DNA from: Crocodylus rhombifer
Lineage: Eukaryota; Chordata; Crocodylia; Crocodylidae
Reading direction: 5' to 3'
Assembly: GCA_038503035.1 (NCBI GenBank)
Contig: JAVSML010019224.1
Location: 62,001 to 126,000 of the forward strand
DNA: 64,000 nucleotides
Positions 21,991 through 33,357 of this stretch are shown piece by piece. The notes beneath the pieces were generated by a model. The model saw only the letters and a list, made by a program, of their open reading frames with translations. It was not told where the DNA came from and ran no database searches. Position 1 is the stretch's first letter, and every line of letters starts with the position of its first letter. A program made the translations under genes and the position numbers.

Positions 21991-22599
21991 CACTGTGTAC
22001 AGATGTTGCACTGACATGTCCCAACTTTGGAATACTTGTCTTTGCAACCATAACGTTCTCTCATAGTGTGCTTTTTATTGTAAGTTCATCTGGAGTAGAA
22101 TTCTGCTTGGGAAAAGACTGTGAATCAGACCTCTGAAGAGGTGGTATATTTGTGTTAGAAACACTGTAAAAGCAATATATCCCTTTTCTAGAACGTTTCC
22201 ATTTTTAAAAGAATACAGGCGACATGGGTCTTTGGTTGGCATGACATATATCTAATGACAGATGTGAAAAAATATTCAATTTAATTAGTTGGTAGATAGG
22301 CTCTTATTGTTGTCCCAGAAGTCCTAGAGTGACTGAGATGTGTTTGATGCAAGCCTAGAGATGCTGGGGTGCCAGGATCAAAGGATGCATTAAATAAGTA
22401 ATCTTTGTGATTCTGGTACATACTGTCCCAAGTGTGAGAGAAGATTCAGGAATAGGCTGTGTTTTATTGCAGATGCTTATGGACCTCAAGGAGCGGTTAC
22501 AGAAACTGGGAATTAAACAGTTAAAGTACCTGAGCTCCCCCAAAAGCCCCCAAACTGCTACCAACCAAAAGTTCCTCTTTGCCTTTGCTTCATGATGAA
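21991..22599. other. No gene confirmed
   Basis: A splice-acceptor-like tract (TGTGTTTTATTGCAG) ends at about 22470 and opens onto about 40 lysine-rich codons (MLMDLKERLQKLGIKQ), but no donor or homology was recognised. The rest is unremarkable. Confidence 0.4.
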
Positions 22600-23865
22600 A
22601 GGGGTAGGCAAGTCCAGATCTGGGGAGAAGGTGCGGTGGTGCAGCTGCATGCCCTGCCACTGGCTTTGTTGCTCTCTGAGCTAACTACCTGATCACCAAC
22701 TGATTGGCACAAGCTCTGTGGGGCTGGGAGCAGAGATGTGGTGAAACCTGGGGTGGCTGCAGCCCCTCCCAGTGCTGCTGGAGCCTGCTCTGAGCCCAGC
22801 CTCTGCCAAGAAAAGCCCCACGCAGCGCCAGATCCGGCTCCACCCTGCAGCTGCAGCCTGCTCCACACTGCACAGATCTGGGGGAACATGCCTCACGCCT
22901 CCACCCTCCTGGGGTGCAGCAGTGGCGGGGCTGCCCCCACCCCTTGAGCTATGCCTCCTTTCCACAACTCCTCCTACCCTGGCTGGGCAGCACCTTGCCC
23001 CTGCCCTCTCCCTCACCGCAGGGGGTGTTGATCTGCCCCCCCCATCCCTTTCCACCACAGTGGACTTACCAGCTGATGGCAGCTGTATCAGATATCAGAT
23101 CAGTATTGGCTGCACACTTCTGTCCCCCTTGGGGAGGGGCCCACTGCACTGCACCGCACCCCAGCTTTTGCACCCCTATTCTGGCCTGCTGCTCAGCCCA
23201 CTGCCAAGCCATGGTTGGAGGACAGACTAGGGAGGGAGCCTGCACTACCTGTAGGCCCCTCCTCCCCCACCATCACTACTGGGGCCTAAAGGTGCCTTGC
23301 CTGCCCCAGCTGCCTTGGTAGGTCACCCCCACCAGAAGCACACCCTGATTGGCTGAACTGGACGGCTCCCACCATTGCTGCTGCTGCCTCTCAGGAGAGA
23401 GGGAGATTTCCTGCTGCACTACCTTGTAGCCCACACAGGGCTGTCTGGAGCCGGCACAGGCAGTCCCACACAGGCTGCAAGTGGCTGCAGCATGGGGCAC
23501 CAGCCACGGGGTGGGCAAGGGTCTGCTTTTCCCCCCTCTGCACTCAGCTTTTCCTTGGGTCACATTTCCCCGGGGTCCTCCCCTGCCCTTCCCCCTTACC
23601 TGCGGTTCTGGTGCAGGGCAGCCACGTGGTCCCAGGCCAAACCCCCCCGCTGGGGCTTCCAACTGGGTGGGTGGGGCCAGGTGGGCTCTGCTGTTGTGGG
23701 AGCCTGCAGGACTTCGCCTGGGTTTTACTGCCCTTGGTTCCTGTCATTTTTGACAGGAACTGAAGGCAGAGAAATACTAATTTTCTAAATTTTTTAGGGA
23801 ACCCGCGTGCCAGATAGAATGGCTTTGTGGGATCCAGCCTGTGGGCCATATTTTGCCCACTCCTG
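22600..23865. mobile_element. hAT-type element, GC-rich
   Basis: The right end reads GGCCATATTTTGCCCACTCCTG (23844-23865), the complement of a CAGGAGTGGGCAAAATATGG terminus. The left end is AGGGGTAGGCAAG at 22600. The internal GC-rich text, in particular 23540-23600 and the 3' part TCATTTTTGACAGGAAC...CTAATTTTCTAAATTTTTTAGGG, is shared with the hAT at 53.8-54.8 kb. No coding transposase is left. Flanking octamers do not match, so the left boundary may be rearranged. Confidence 0.65.
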
Positions 23866-24650
23866 GACCAAGGGCAAGGGCAGTGGGAAGATCTTCTCTT
23901 CAGCCTCCTCCACAGCTTTGGGTGGCCCTGCCTCCAAGCCTAGGCCACCAGGACCTGAGGGGACCAGGTGCACTACACCAGCCACCACACCCACTCAGCC
24001 TGTCCCTGGCCCTAGCTCAGGCCCCACCAATGTGACCTCCTGGGGTGGGGAACCACAGCTATGTGCAGGCAGCTGTGGGGAGACCTGAAGCTGGGGGGTC
24101 TGGACCCTTCACTGCCGGCCCTTCCAGCTCAGGTGGCGGGGCCCCCTTTCTGGCATTCACCAGCAGGCACAGAGTGAAGTACCAACTGCCCAAGCGAGAG
24201 AACCTGCACTTTGAGATTTGGGTGCAGGCCCTGGCTCAGGTAGTGGGGGCCCCCAAGATCATGGCAACCTCCCGCTTTCATGGCAGGGGGGTCTTTTTCC
24301 TTGCCTTGGAGGCCGCCGGACAAAAGATGGTGGAGAGGAGGTTTGTGTTTGGAGGACAAATACGTCCCTCTCAAGCCTCGAGAAGAGCTGGAGACCAGGG
24401 TGGTCCTCAGCTCTATCCTTCCCTATATCCCCAGTTGGGCCCTACTCCCCCAGCTTCAAACTCTGGGGAGAGTTATCTCCCCAGTGGTGGCCCTCTCACT
24501 GGGGTGGCAAGACCCCAGCCTCCACCACATGCACTCTTTCTGTCACCATGTTATGATCTAGCTGGCGGCGGAAGTGTGGCTGGAGGCTGAGGGGTGCCTG
24601 GCAAGTCCTTATCGGGGGGGCCCTGGTGAGGATTTTCTATACACTGGGGG
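23866..24650 (+). pseudogene. Tx1-clade LINE ORF1, N-terminal part
   Basis: The 5' part of the first open reading frame of a Tx1-type LINE (L1 superfamily), which encodes a nucleic-acid-binding protein. A Pro/Ser/Thr-rich N-terminus is followed by SRHRVKYQLPKRENLHFEIW, a GAPKIMATSRFHGRGVFFL block, and, after a frameshift near 24350, KYVPLKPREELETRVVLS...PSWALLPQLQTLGRVISPV. This series of blocks is typical of Tx1-like ORF1. A stop lies at 24559-24561. At about 24650 the text runs, still in frame, into the CR1 insertion; the rest of ORF1 continues at 27855. Confidence 0.75.
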
Positions 24651-24789
24651 ACCTGTGGTGATTCCAGTGCCAAGCCCACAGATCGTGATGAGAGACATGC
24701 TGGGATGGGATGGGCTCCACCTTTCCCCTAAAGGTAAGCATGTGTTCTCTTCCAGGTTGGTGAACCTCCTTCGGCGGGCTTTAAACTAG
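24650..24789 (+). pseudogene. CR1 ORF1 C-terminus
   Basis: The last roughly 45 codons of CR1 ORF1, ending MLGWDGLHLSPKGKHVFSSR...RRALN-stop. CR1 ORF1 proteins carry a GDSL/SGNH-type esterase domain, and DGLH corresponds to the family's C-terminal Asp-x-x-His catalytic block. The N-terminal nucleophile region is missing through 5' truncation. The frame is shared with the upstream Tx1 ORF1 remnant. Confidence 0.7.
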
Positions 24790-24869
24790 GCTCGTCGGGG
24801 GAGGGGGAAGATGAGGGCGGAGGAGACGATGAACTACCAGGCCCAGCAACAGCCAGCGAGCCCAGACCA

Positions 24870-27720
24870 ATGGTCAAAAGGGAGAAACAGGTAAGTGATG
24901 GGGGACGGGGCATTGCTGAGACTAGGGGGTCAGTGGGCACAACCGTTGGAGGCCTCAAATGCCTCTACACGAATGCTCGAAGTATGGGGAAGAAGCAGGA
25001 GGAACTCGCCCTCCTCCTAGCTGTCACCAGCCCTGACATAGTGGGGATCACAGAAACGTGGTGGGACTCATCGCATGACTGGGCGGTGAGTGTCAAGGGC
25101 TATAGGCTATACAGGAGGGACAGGATAGGAAGGAAAGGTGGAGGAGTAGCACTCTACATCAAGGAGGAATATACTTCCTCGTCAATTAGCAAGGGGGTAG
25201 AGGGGGGGGCACTCTGAGGTGCTCTGGGTTAGAGTAAAAGGCAGTCCAGGGGATAGAGACTTAACGGTGGGAGTCTACTATAGACCTCCCAACCAGGGAG
25301 AAGAGCTCGACCAGGAATTCTTAGGTCAGCTCACAGAGGCAGTGAGGGCTAAGGATGTGGTCATCATGGGGGACCTGAACTTCCCAGACATCTGCTGGGA
25401 AGAGCAGTCAGCCAAGTCTGACCACTCACGTCGGTTCTTAGCCAGAGTGCAGGACCTCCATCTAACCCAGGAGGTGCACAGCCCCACCAGGGGAGACGCC
25501 TTGTTGGACCTGGTGCTGGCCACGGGTGACGACCTGGTGAGGGGGCTGCGGGTGATGGGCCACCTGGGAGACAGTGATCATCGCTTGCTGGAATTCACCA
25601 TCCAGCGTAAGGTGGCAAAGGGCTGCAGCAAGGCAACAGCCCTAGACTTTAGGAGGGCTGACTTCAACAAGCTAAGGAGGATCGTTGGGGAAGCGCTGAG
25701 GACCCAGAGGGGAAGGGAGCCAGATGTCCAAGGTGAGTGGTTGCTCCTTAAGGAGACAATCCTCCATGCCCAAAGGGAGGTAATCCCAACAAGGGTCAAA
25801 GGGAGCAGGAGGGCACATAAACCCCCATGGCTCACTAGGAGCATCCGGGAATGTCTCCTTGCTAAAAGGGAGGCATACACCCAATGGAGGGATGGGGTCA
25901 TCACCAAGAAGGACTATGTTACAGTCGCCCGAGGATGTAGGGGGGCAGTCAGGAAGGCCAAGGCAGAGATGGAGATAGGACTAGCTTCCCGGATTAAGGA
26001 CAATAAGAAGTCCTTCTTCAAATACATAGGGGGTAAAAAGAGGGTCCCGGGTAATGTGGGGCCCCTGCAGGACACGATGGGCAACTTAGTCATCACGCCA
26101 GATGACAAAGCTAACATATTTAACGATTTCTTTGCCTCTGTCTTCCTAAGTAGGGACCAGTTCAGCCACCTCCCTGTTGGGCCCCCCTCGGGCCCCGGGA
26201 GAGACACGCCTGGGCCAGGGGTTAGCGAGGAGTTAGTTAGGGTACTTCTGGAGAGGCTGGACGTGTTCAAGTCCGCTGGTCCGGACGATCTTCACCCTAG
26301 GGTTCTACAGGAACTGGCCGAGGTCATTGCGGGACCCCTGGCGCGGCTCTATGAGCACTCGTGGTGCTCTGGTGAGGTGCCGGAGGACTGGAAGAGGGCC
26401 AGTGTGGTCCCTATCTTCAAAAAGGGAAAAAAAGAGGACCCGGGAAATTACAGGCCAGTTAGTCTTACCTCAATCCTGGGTAAGCTCTTTGAAAAAATTA
26501 TCCTGGCACACATCCAGGAGGGCCTTGCCGGGGAATGCATGCTCAGGGGCAACCAACATGGGTTCATCAGTGGCAGGTCTTGTCAGACCAACCTGGTGGC
26601 CTTTTATGATCAGGTCACCAAATCATTAGACGCAGGGGTTGCTGTGGATGTAGTCTTTCTGGACTTCCGGAAGGCTTTCGACACTGTCTCTCACCCTGTC
26701 CTCATCAAAAAGCTGGGAGACTGTGGTGTCGATGCCCACACGGTCAAATGGGTCGCTAACTGGTTGGAGGGCCGCACCCAGAGGGTGGTAGTGGATGGGT
26801 TCTTCTCGACCTGGAAGGACGTGGGCAGTGGGGTTCCTCAGGGCTCGGTCCTCGGGCCCGCACTGTTCAACATCTTCATCAGTGACTTGGATGAGGGGGT
26901 AGAAAGCACCCTGTTCAAGTTTGCTGATGACACTAAGATGTGGGGGGATGTGGGTGCAGAAGGGTGCAATAGGCTACAAGCTGACCTTGACAGGTTGCAA
27001 CGGTGGGCGGATGAGAATAGGATGGGGTTTAACACTGATAAGTGCAAGGTGTTGCACATGGGGAGGAAGAACCGGCACCACACTTACAGGTTGGGGAACT
27101 CCCCTCTTGCCAGCACGGAGACGGAAAAGGATCTTGGAGTCGTCATTGACTCCACGATGAACATGGGCCAGCAGTGTGGGGAGGCAGTCAAGAAGGCCAA
27201 CCGTACCCTGTCATGCATCCACAGATGCATCTCGAGCAGGTCCAGGGAGGTCATCCTCCCCCTCTATGCGGCACTGGTCAGGCCGCAGCTGGAGTACTGC
27301 GTCCAGTTCTGGGCGCCACACTTCAAGAGGGACGTGGATGATATGGAAAGAGTCCAGAGGAGGGCCACTCGTATGATCAGGGGTCAGCAGGGCAGGCCTT
27401 ATGAGGAGAGGCTACGGGACCTGAACCTGTTTAGCCTCCACAAGAGAAGGTTAAGGGGGGACCTTGTGGGCTGCTACAAACTGGTCAGGGGGGATCAGCA
27501 GGTATTGGGGGAGTCCCTGTTCCCCCGTGTGCTGCCAGGAGTGACCAGGAATAATGGTCACAAGCTGGCGGAGGGTAGGTTTACATTAGATATTAGGAGG
27601 CACTACTTCACAGTCAGGGCGGCTAGGGCCTGGAACCGGCTTCCAGGGGAAGTGGTGCAGGCTCCTAGCCTGGGGATTTTTAAAAGGAAGTTAGATGAGC
27701 ACCTTGCCGGGGTCATCTGA
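24870..27720 (+). pseudogene. CR1 ORF2: endonuclease-reverse transcriptase, one frameshift
   Basis: Encodes the enzyme that nicks target DNA and reverse-transcribes the CR1 RNA there. The APE-type endonuclease shows YTNARSMG, ITETWWD (about 25047), GDLNFPDICW and DSDH (SDH at 25573-25581). RT shows FKKGKKEDPGNYRPVSLTS, FLDFRKAFDTVSH (motif A Asp), SGVPQGSVLGP (motif B) and KFADDTKMWG with catalytic FADD at 26920-26931. The C-terminus is KRKLDEHLAGVI. The first 116 codons (24870-25217) and the remaining 833 codons (25219-27720) are in different frames; the shift falls in G8 at 25202-25209. Otherwise it is uninterrupted, giving about 950 residues, close to full CR1 ORF2 length. Expression is unknown. 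Confidence 0.93.
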
Positions 27721-27816
27721 CCCCGGTGCTCTTTCCTGCCAAGGCAGGGGGTCGGACTAGATGATCTACCTAGGTCCCTTCTGACTCTAGCTACTATGAA
27801 ACTATGAAACTATGAT

Positions 27817-27892
27817 GCTCTCCCTGCCTGGTCCATGGGGCACTCGTGATACAAGTATCACGAGTGCCCCATGGGCCAGGCAGGGAGGGCAT
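27817..27892. repeat. Near-perfect palindrome at the CR1/Tx1 3' junction
   Basis: Left arm 27818-27854 (GCTCTCCCTGCCTGGTCCAT...) and right arm 27857-27892 are reverse complements over about 36 bases with two mismatches and a 2-base loop; the inner arms are GGCACTCGTGATAC/GTATCACGAGTGCC. The right arm belongs to Tx1 ORF1 (reads HECPMGQAGRA, end of a zinc-knuckle-like block). The left arm lies between the CR1 tail and Tx1, so it is the added inverted copy. Confidence 0.9.
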
Positions 27893-29161
27893 CCGCAGGT
27901 CCCACTGGCAAGAGGGGTGCCCCTACCATCAGCACACCTTCCCCCTCAGATGCCCCTGGTACCCCAGCCACAACTATGAGCCTCCCCATGAGCTCAAGGG
28001 ACCCTGACCCCCAACCAAGTTTGGTGGAGTCCCAGGGAGGGTGGCAGCAACCAGGGGGAGAGAGGGAGCAAGGGCCCACTGCCCCTAGTCATGCCTCTTT
28101 CATTGCTGCCCCACCCTGCCAACCTTCACTTTCTCCTACTGGAGCCTGTCTGCCTGAGGACCACCCCATGACTGAATGAGTCCAGGTCCCCTCTGGGCAT
28201 AATGGCAAGAAGAAGGCTTGGGCACAGCTGGAGCCCTCTGATGAGGAGGACTCCTCTCCCCCTCCCAAGACCATCATATGAGGGGAAGGAGCGGCCCTGC
28301 CTCTGGGGGCCTCTCCAGTTGCACCTGACACCCTAACCCAGGAAAGATCAAATGGGTGATCCCCATGGAGGAGATTTTGGGGCTTCTAGATAGCCCCAAA
28401 CAGGAGCCCATGGAGGAAGCCCCTCATTCTGCTGACCAGAGCCTACCCCCTGAAACCATGGGCACCAAGGCTGAGGCTGAGGCCTACCCAAAGGAAGGCC
28501 CAGGAGCAGAGCCTCTTCCCTCTGATCTGGAGGGTACAGAGACCCTGGGGCTCACCCTGGTGAATCCCAAGGGAGGAGGTCCCCTTTTCCAGGACCCTGA
28601 GGCAGACACCAAAGCCACCTTGGTGCCTAACAGGTCTCTTCCCTACCCTTCCCAGAAAAACCTCACCCCCAGCCTGCCCCATAGTCCCACACCAGAGGGG
28701 ATCATGGTGGGGTCCCCTAATCAACAAGAAGATCTTATTGGGGACCTGCACAGATCCCCCCCCCCCAGGGCTTCAGCTCTACCCTATCATCTTATGAAGG
28801 AGCTCCACCCACACCCTTACCCCTACCCCTGTCCCAAGGGGCTTCAAAGCTCTCCCAATCCCAACCAAAGTCTGGGGTCTTAGTGGACCAGGGGGTTCAG
28901 ATGGTGCCAAAGGAGCCCACTGAGCCCCAGGACCAGGAGGAGGACACCCAAGAATCAGCAGGCTCCATGAAGCCTTTGGACCTCTTGGTGCCAGCGGTCC
29001 CTAGGGATGACCTACTTGCATTGCTTGACCGTGACTATACCCGCCTGTCTTCCAGCAAGGTACAGCTAGGCTTGGATCGCTGGGGAAATTTTGACAGCAG
29101 TGGTGAGGATGCTGGTCGGGGAAGGCAAGGGGCCCAAAAGCTGCCATGCCCAGATCTATAG
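27855..29161 (+). pseudogene. Tx1-clade LINE ORF1, C-terminal part
   Basis: Resumes Tx1 ORF1 after the CR1. Pieces in several frames: HECPMGQAGRASAGPTGKRG (27860 on, end of a CCHC-like knuckle and start of a Pro/Ser-rich linker), a long acidic, Pro-rich linker (28356-28883), and the C-terminal block DDLLALLDRDYTRLSSSKVQ (about 29010-29070), similar in position and style to the C-terminus of Tx1-like ORF1. Stops and frameshifts at about 28177, 28279 and 28881 show the gene is dead. Confidence 0.65.
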
Positions 29162-29293
29162 GCAGGCCTGCAGTTTCATAGATACCCTCTATACGTATGG
29201 GAGGGCACTATGTGAATTGGCGGGCCCCACACCGAGCGTTGAGATGCACAAGACCCCTGCTGAACCATCTACTCCACACCCTACCCCCCAGCC

Positions 29294-32200
29294 ATGAAGT
29301 TGTTTAATATTGTGACCCTCGATGTCTACAGCTGCAGGAAGGGTCTCCGGAGGTGCCGGATGCTCTTCTTCCTTCAGGAGGGAAGGTACCCCATGGTATT
29401 CTTGCAGATGACCCTGACGACTCCAGCCAATGAGCCTAGTTGGCAGCTGGAGTGGGGGGGCAGGGTCTTTTTTTCAGTCATCTCTTGGCCACCTCTTGCA
29501 GGGTGGCCATCCTGTTCTCCCCAAGCCTGCAGCCAGAGGTTCTCCAGGATGTTGAGGTGGTGCCGGACCACCTGCTGCACCTCCGGGTCCAGGTGCAGAG
29601 GTTGGCCCTGAATCTTCTGAACATGTACGCCCCTGTGAGGGACTTGGAGTTGGCAGATTTCTTCCGCCAGGCAGCAATATACATTGGCACCCTCAACCCT
29701 CACGAGTGCCTGGTCCTTGGTGAGGACTTTAATGTCACCCTAGACGTGTGAGACTGGTCTGGCAGGGAGCACAACCAGGCTGCCGTGGGTGTTCTTAGGG
29801 AGATCCTGATGGATTAATCCTTGATGGATGTTGGCATGCCAGTCACCCAACCGCCCCCCCTGCCTTCACCTATGTGAGGGTGGGGGAGGAGCAGGCATGC
29901 CACTTGCAGTTGGACTGGACTTATATCTCTTTGCTGTATTTTATCTTGGCTCACTCCTCTGGCATCTGGCCAATCTCTTTCAGCAATCACCACCTCGTCT
30001 GGATCCAAGCCATGCTAGGGCCTGGGTGTCTGGGGTTGGCCTACTGGCATTTCAGTGCCAGTTTGCTGGAGGATGTGGGCTTCAGGAAGGCCTTCTAGGA
30101 ATTCTGGGTGTCCTGGTGGGAGCAACAGGCAGTTTTCCCCTTGGCTCAGAGATGGTGGGATGTGGGGAAGGTGTGCATCTACTTTTTTGCCGCAGCTACA
30201 TTCAGGGGCACACCCAACAGAGGGAGGCGGCCTGGGAGCAGCTCAAGCAGGAAGTGCTATAGCTGGAGAGGTGCCTGGCCACCAACCCAACCAACCTGTA
30301 CCTTTGCGGACAGTGTCAGGAGAGATGGGAAGAGCTTTGTGCTCTAGATGACCACAGCAGCCACGATGTGTTTGTCTGCTCGCATGTCGAGCTCCCTCAG
30401 GAGATGGACTGTGGCTCCTGCTTCTTCTATGCCCTGGAAAGAAGGTGAGGGGCCAAGAAGTACATCATCTCCTTTCTGGCTGGTGACGGCACCCCCCTCA
30501 CGGATCCAGGTGAGATGCGCCAGCGCGCATGGGCCTTCTATGAAAAGCTCTTCTCCCTGGATCCAAACAACACCAAAGCCTGTCAGACCCTATGGGAGGG
30601 ACTCCTGCAGGTCAGCGTGGGCAACCGGGACTGGCTGGAAGCTCCTCTCACTCTGGCTGAGTTTTCAGCTGCCCTTTGTCTGATGTATGGCAACAAGGTG
30701 TTGGGCATTGACAGGCTGACCATGGAATTCTACTGGGCTTTCTGCGATGTCCTTGGCCTGGACCTTACCACAGTCTGGGCCAAATCCAAGGGAAGTGGGG
30801 AATTCCCCTTGTCATGCTGGAGGACCATGCTGACCCTCCTGCTGAAAAAGGGGGATCCCCATGACCTGAGGAACTGGCATTCTGTGTCCCTCCTCTGCAC
30901 AGGCTACAAGGTGGCAGTGAAGGCCATCTCACTGTGCCTGCGGTTCCTGCTGACAGATGTGATCCATCCCGACCAGATGTGCACGGTGCTCAGACATTCC
31001 ATCTTTGACAACCTGTACCTGGTTTGGGACCTCCTGGACCTAGCACGCTGGGAGGGCCTGGCTTTTGTCCTCTTAACCCCTGGATCAAGAAAAGGCATTT
31101 GACAGAGTGGATCATGGGTACCTCACAGGCATGCTGTGGACCTTTGGCTTCTGGCTTCGCTTCCTGTGGGCTCTCCAGGTGCTGTGCGCCTCTGAAGAGT
31201 GTTTGGTCAAGCTCGACTGGACCCTGGTGGAGCCCATCCTGTTCAAGAGAGGGGTGCATCAAGGCTGCCTGCTGTTGGGCCAGCTGTGCACCTTGGGCCT
31301 GGAGCCCTTCCTCATTCTCCTGCGGAAATGGGTGGCGGGTGGCAGGGTTGATATTCCGGGAGCTGGCAGTGCGGCTGGTCCTGTCAGCGTATGCTGACAA
31401 CATAGTCCTCATAGTCCAGGACTTAGGTGACCTGGCGTAGGTGGAGGCCTGCCAGACATTGTACTTGGCAGCCTCCTCTGCCTGGGTCAACTGGCTGAAG
31501 AGCTTTGGCCTGGCAGTGGGTGAAGTTTGGCAGGTGGGCTCACTCCCACCCGCGTTCCGCAGGATCTGCTGAAGCGTGCACTCACTGCTCTACTTGGGGT
31601 TCTACCAGTCCCCCACAGACCCCTCCCTGCCAGAGAATGCACCAGCTGGAGGCAAGGGTGGTGGAGTGGCTCTGGGTATGGGCAGGGCTCCTGAGATGTC
31701 TCTCCCTACATGGGAGAGTGCTGGTGTTGAACCAGCTGGTCCTGTCCATGCTCTGGCACTGCTTACACACCCTGCTTGTGCCCCCTGAGGTCCTGGCAGG
31801 ACTCCAGAGACAGGCGCTGGAGATTTTCTGGCCGGGATGGCATTGAGTCGCTGCAGAGGTCCTGAGCCTCCCCTTGTGGGAGGGCAGCCAGGGCCTGGTT
31901 TTCCTATGCAGCCAGGTCTTAGCATTCTGCCTTCAGGCCCTGCAGCAACTGCTATATGGTGTCGGTAGCCATGCGGCATGGGGCAACCTGGGGAATGCTT
32001 TCCTCTGCCACTTCCAGGGGCTCCAATATGACTGGCAGCTCCTCAGCCTGTGGGGCTTCTCCCTGCAGGACCTGCAAGGGCTGCCAGATTTCTACCAGGG
32101 CCTCCTCTGGGCCTGGAGGCTGGTCTCTGCCTCCAGGTCCCCCACAACAGTTGCCCAAGGTGCCGACCTGCTTGTCAGGCCTCTCCTCTGGAATCCCCAG

Positions 32201-33213
32201 CTGGAGGTGCCAATGGCAGAGGTGCCCCGGTTGCGACAGAAGTTGATTCTGGCTGGTGTCACCCATATTGGAGACCTCCTGGACTATGATAGACTGGAGT
32301 GGGTGGACCCCACTGCGCTGGCCCAGTTCATGGGTCTACCCATGACACGTACAACCTGCTGTTTTGGTCCAGGAGGTGAAATCTGCCCTACCCCCCCAAC
32401 GCCCTTGCCTTTGTTGACCAGGTCCTGCATCCGGCATATCCTCCAGCCCACTGGAGTTTGTTGAGGGGCCAGCGTCTTGCCTGGCTTCACGGCACTCCTT
32501 GCTCCACCACCTGAGCTGGCTGGAGGACACCAAACTGGTCCACTTTTCCACTGTTCATTGCCCCCACCTCTACACACTCATGCACTGCACTGTCCATTAT
32601 GCCGCCCTCGTGTCCCACCCAGACACCAAGTGGCGGGACCTGCTCAGCGAGGGCATGGCTGGGGTGAGTCTGTACTTCATCCTTATCCCATGAGCCACTG
32701 GGGACCTCAGCTGGAGGTTCCTCTATGGAGCCGTCACCATGGGCATGTATGTGGCGAGCTTCATGGACACCCTGGTCTCCTGCCCTTTCTGCAGGAGGAG
32801 GGAGACCCTGACGCACATGACCCACGAGTGTGCCATGCTGCAGCCCCTCCACCTCCAGAGCCTCCTATTGAGGTTCTGGTTGAATTTCACCCCCCCACCT
32901 TTTTGTTTTTGTTCACTCCATCCACAGCTCCACCAAGTCCAGGGACCTCCTGGTCAACCTCCTCCTGGCCTTGGCCAGGTGGGCCTTGTACTTGACCAGG
33001 AAGGAGGCTGTGGCCAGGAAGGTGCCCAGAGACTGTGGGGCTGCTTTCCCCTCACTTCTCCATGTCCAAGTGGGGCTGCTTGTCCATGCAGAGCACTTGT
33101 GGGTGGCGTCCACTGGCTCCCTGGATGCCTTCGAGGACTGGTGGGTGCGGCCTGGGGGGGCTCTGCTCGGTATCCCCTTCAGGTGCACTTATTTTCACGT
33201 TTTGACCCTTTGA
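29294..33213 (+). pseudogene. Tx1-clade LINE ORF2: endonuclease-reverse transcriptase, degenerate
   Basis: Starts MKLFNIVTLDVYSCRKG, the APE endonuclease N-terminus, with LNLLNMYAPVRDLELADFF and CLVLGEDFNVTLD (about 29608-29748). RT follows: PLTLAEFSAALCLMYGNKVLG...LTMEFYWAF, LTLLLKKGDPHDLRNWHSVS, motif A LDQEKAFDRVDHG (31080-31118), motif B GVHQGC (about 31252), and motif C YADN at 31390-31401, where the second catalytic Asp is replaced by Asn. LDQEKAFDRVDH is characteristic of the Tx1 group. The C-terminus is readable to GALLGIPFRCTYFHVLTL. At least eight frameshifts or stops separate the pieces. Confidence 0.88.
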
Positions 33214-33357
33214 CCCACATGACACTCCTATCCTATTTTTTTCATTAGTTGTCCCAGGTATTTTGTTGTAACATTCACCCACTAGCCCCCATACAATAGG
33301 GTCTACTCATTAGCTGGGTAGACCTTAGGGCCCATTCTATTTTGAATGTTAAAAATA

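Larger units (their letters stand above)
24650..27816 (+). mobile_element. Young CR1 LINE inserted in the Tx1 LINE
   Basis: A CR1 copy truncated within ORF1, with nearly intact ORF2 and a complete 3' end (GGTCGGACTAGATGATCTAC, then TATGAAACTATGAAACTATGA). It is collinear with, but clearly different from, the 35.8 kb copy, so it represents a separate subfamily. The Tx1 ORF1 text stops at its left edge and resumes at its right, which shows CR1 arrived later. No ordinary target duplication is evident; instead the 3' junction carries an inverted copy of the adjacent target. Confidence 0.93.
23866..33260 (+). mobile_element. Tx1-clade LINE, near full length, split by CR1
   Basis: Both ORFs of one Tx1-type LINE are present in order and orientation, about 6.2 kb without the CR1. 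The 3' UTR is short and runs into TTTTTTTCATTAGTTGTCCC. The left edge abuts the hAT right end at 23865; a 5' UTR was not recognised. Tx1 elements belong to the L1 superfamily and include target-specific subgroups; nothing here shows a specific target. Confidence 0.8.

Noticed and set aside
22407..22595. Exon-like block after a splice-acceptor-like tract (MLMDLKERLQKLGIKQ)
   Set aside because: No donor site at a sensible position, no recognised protein family and no partner exon in the window.
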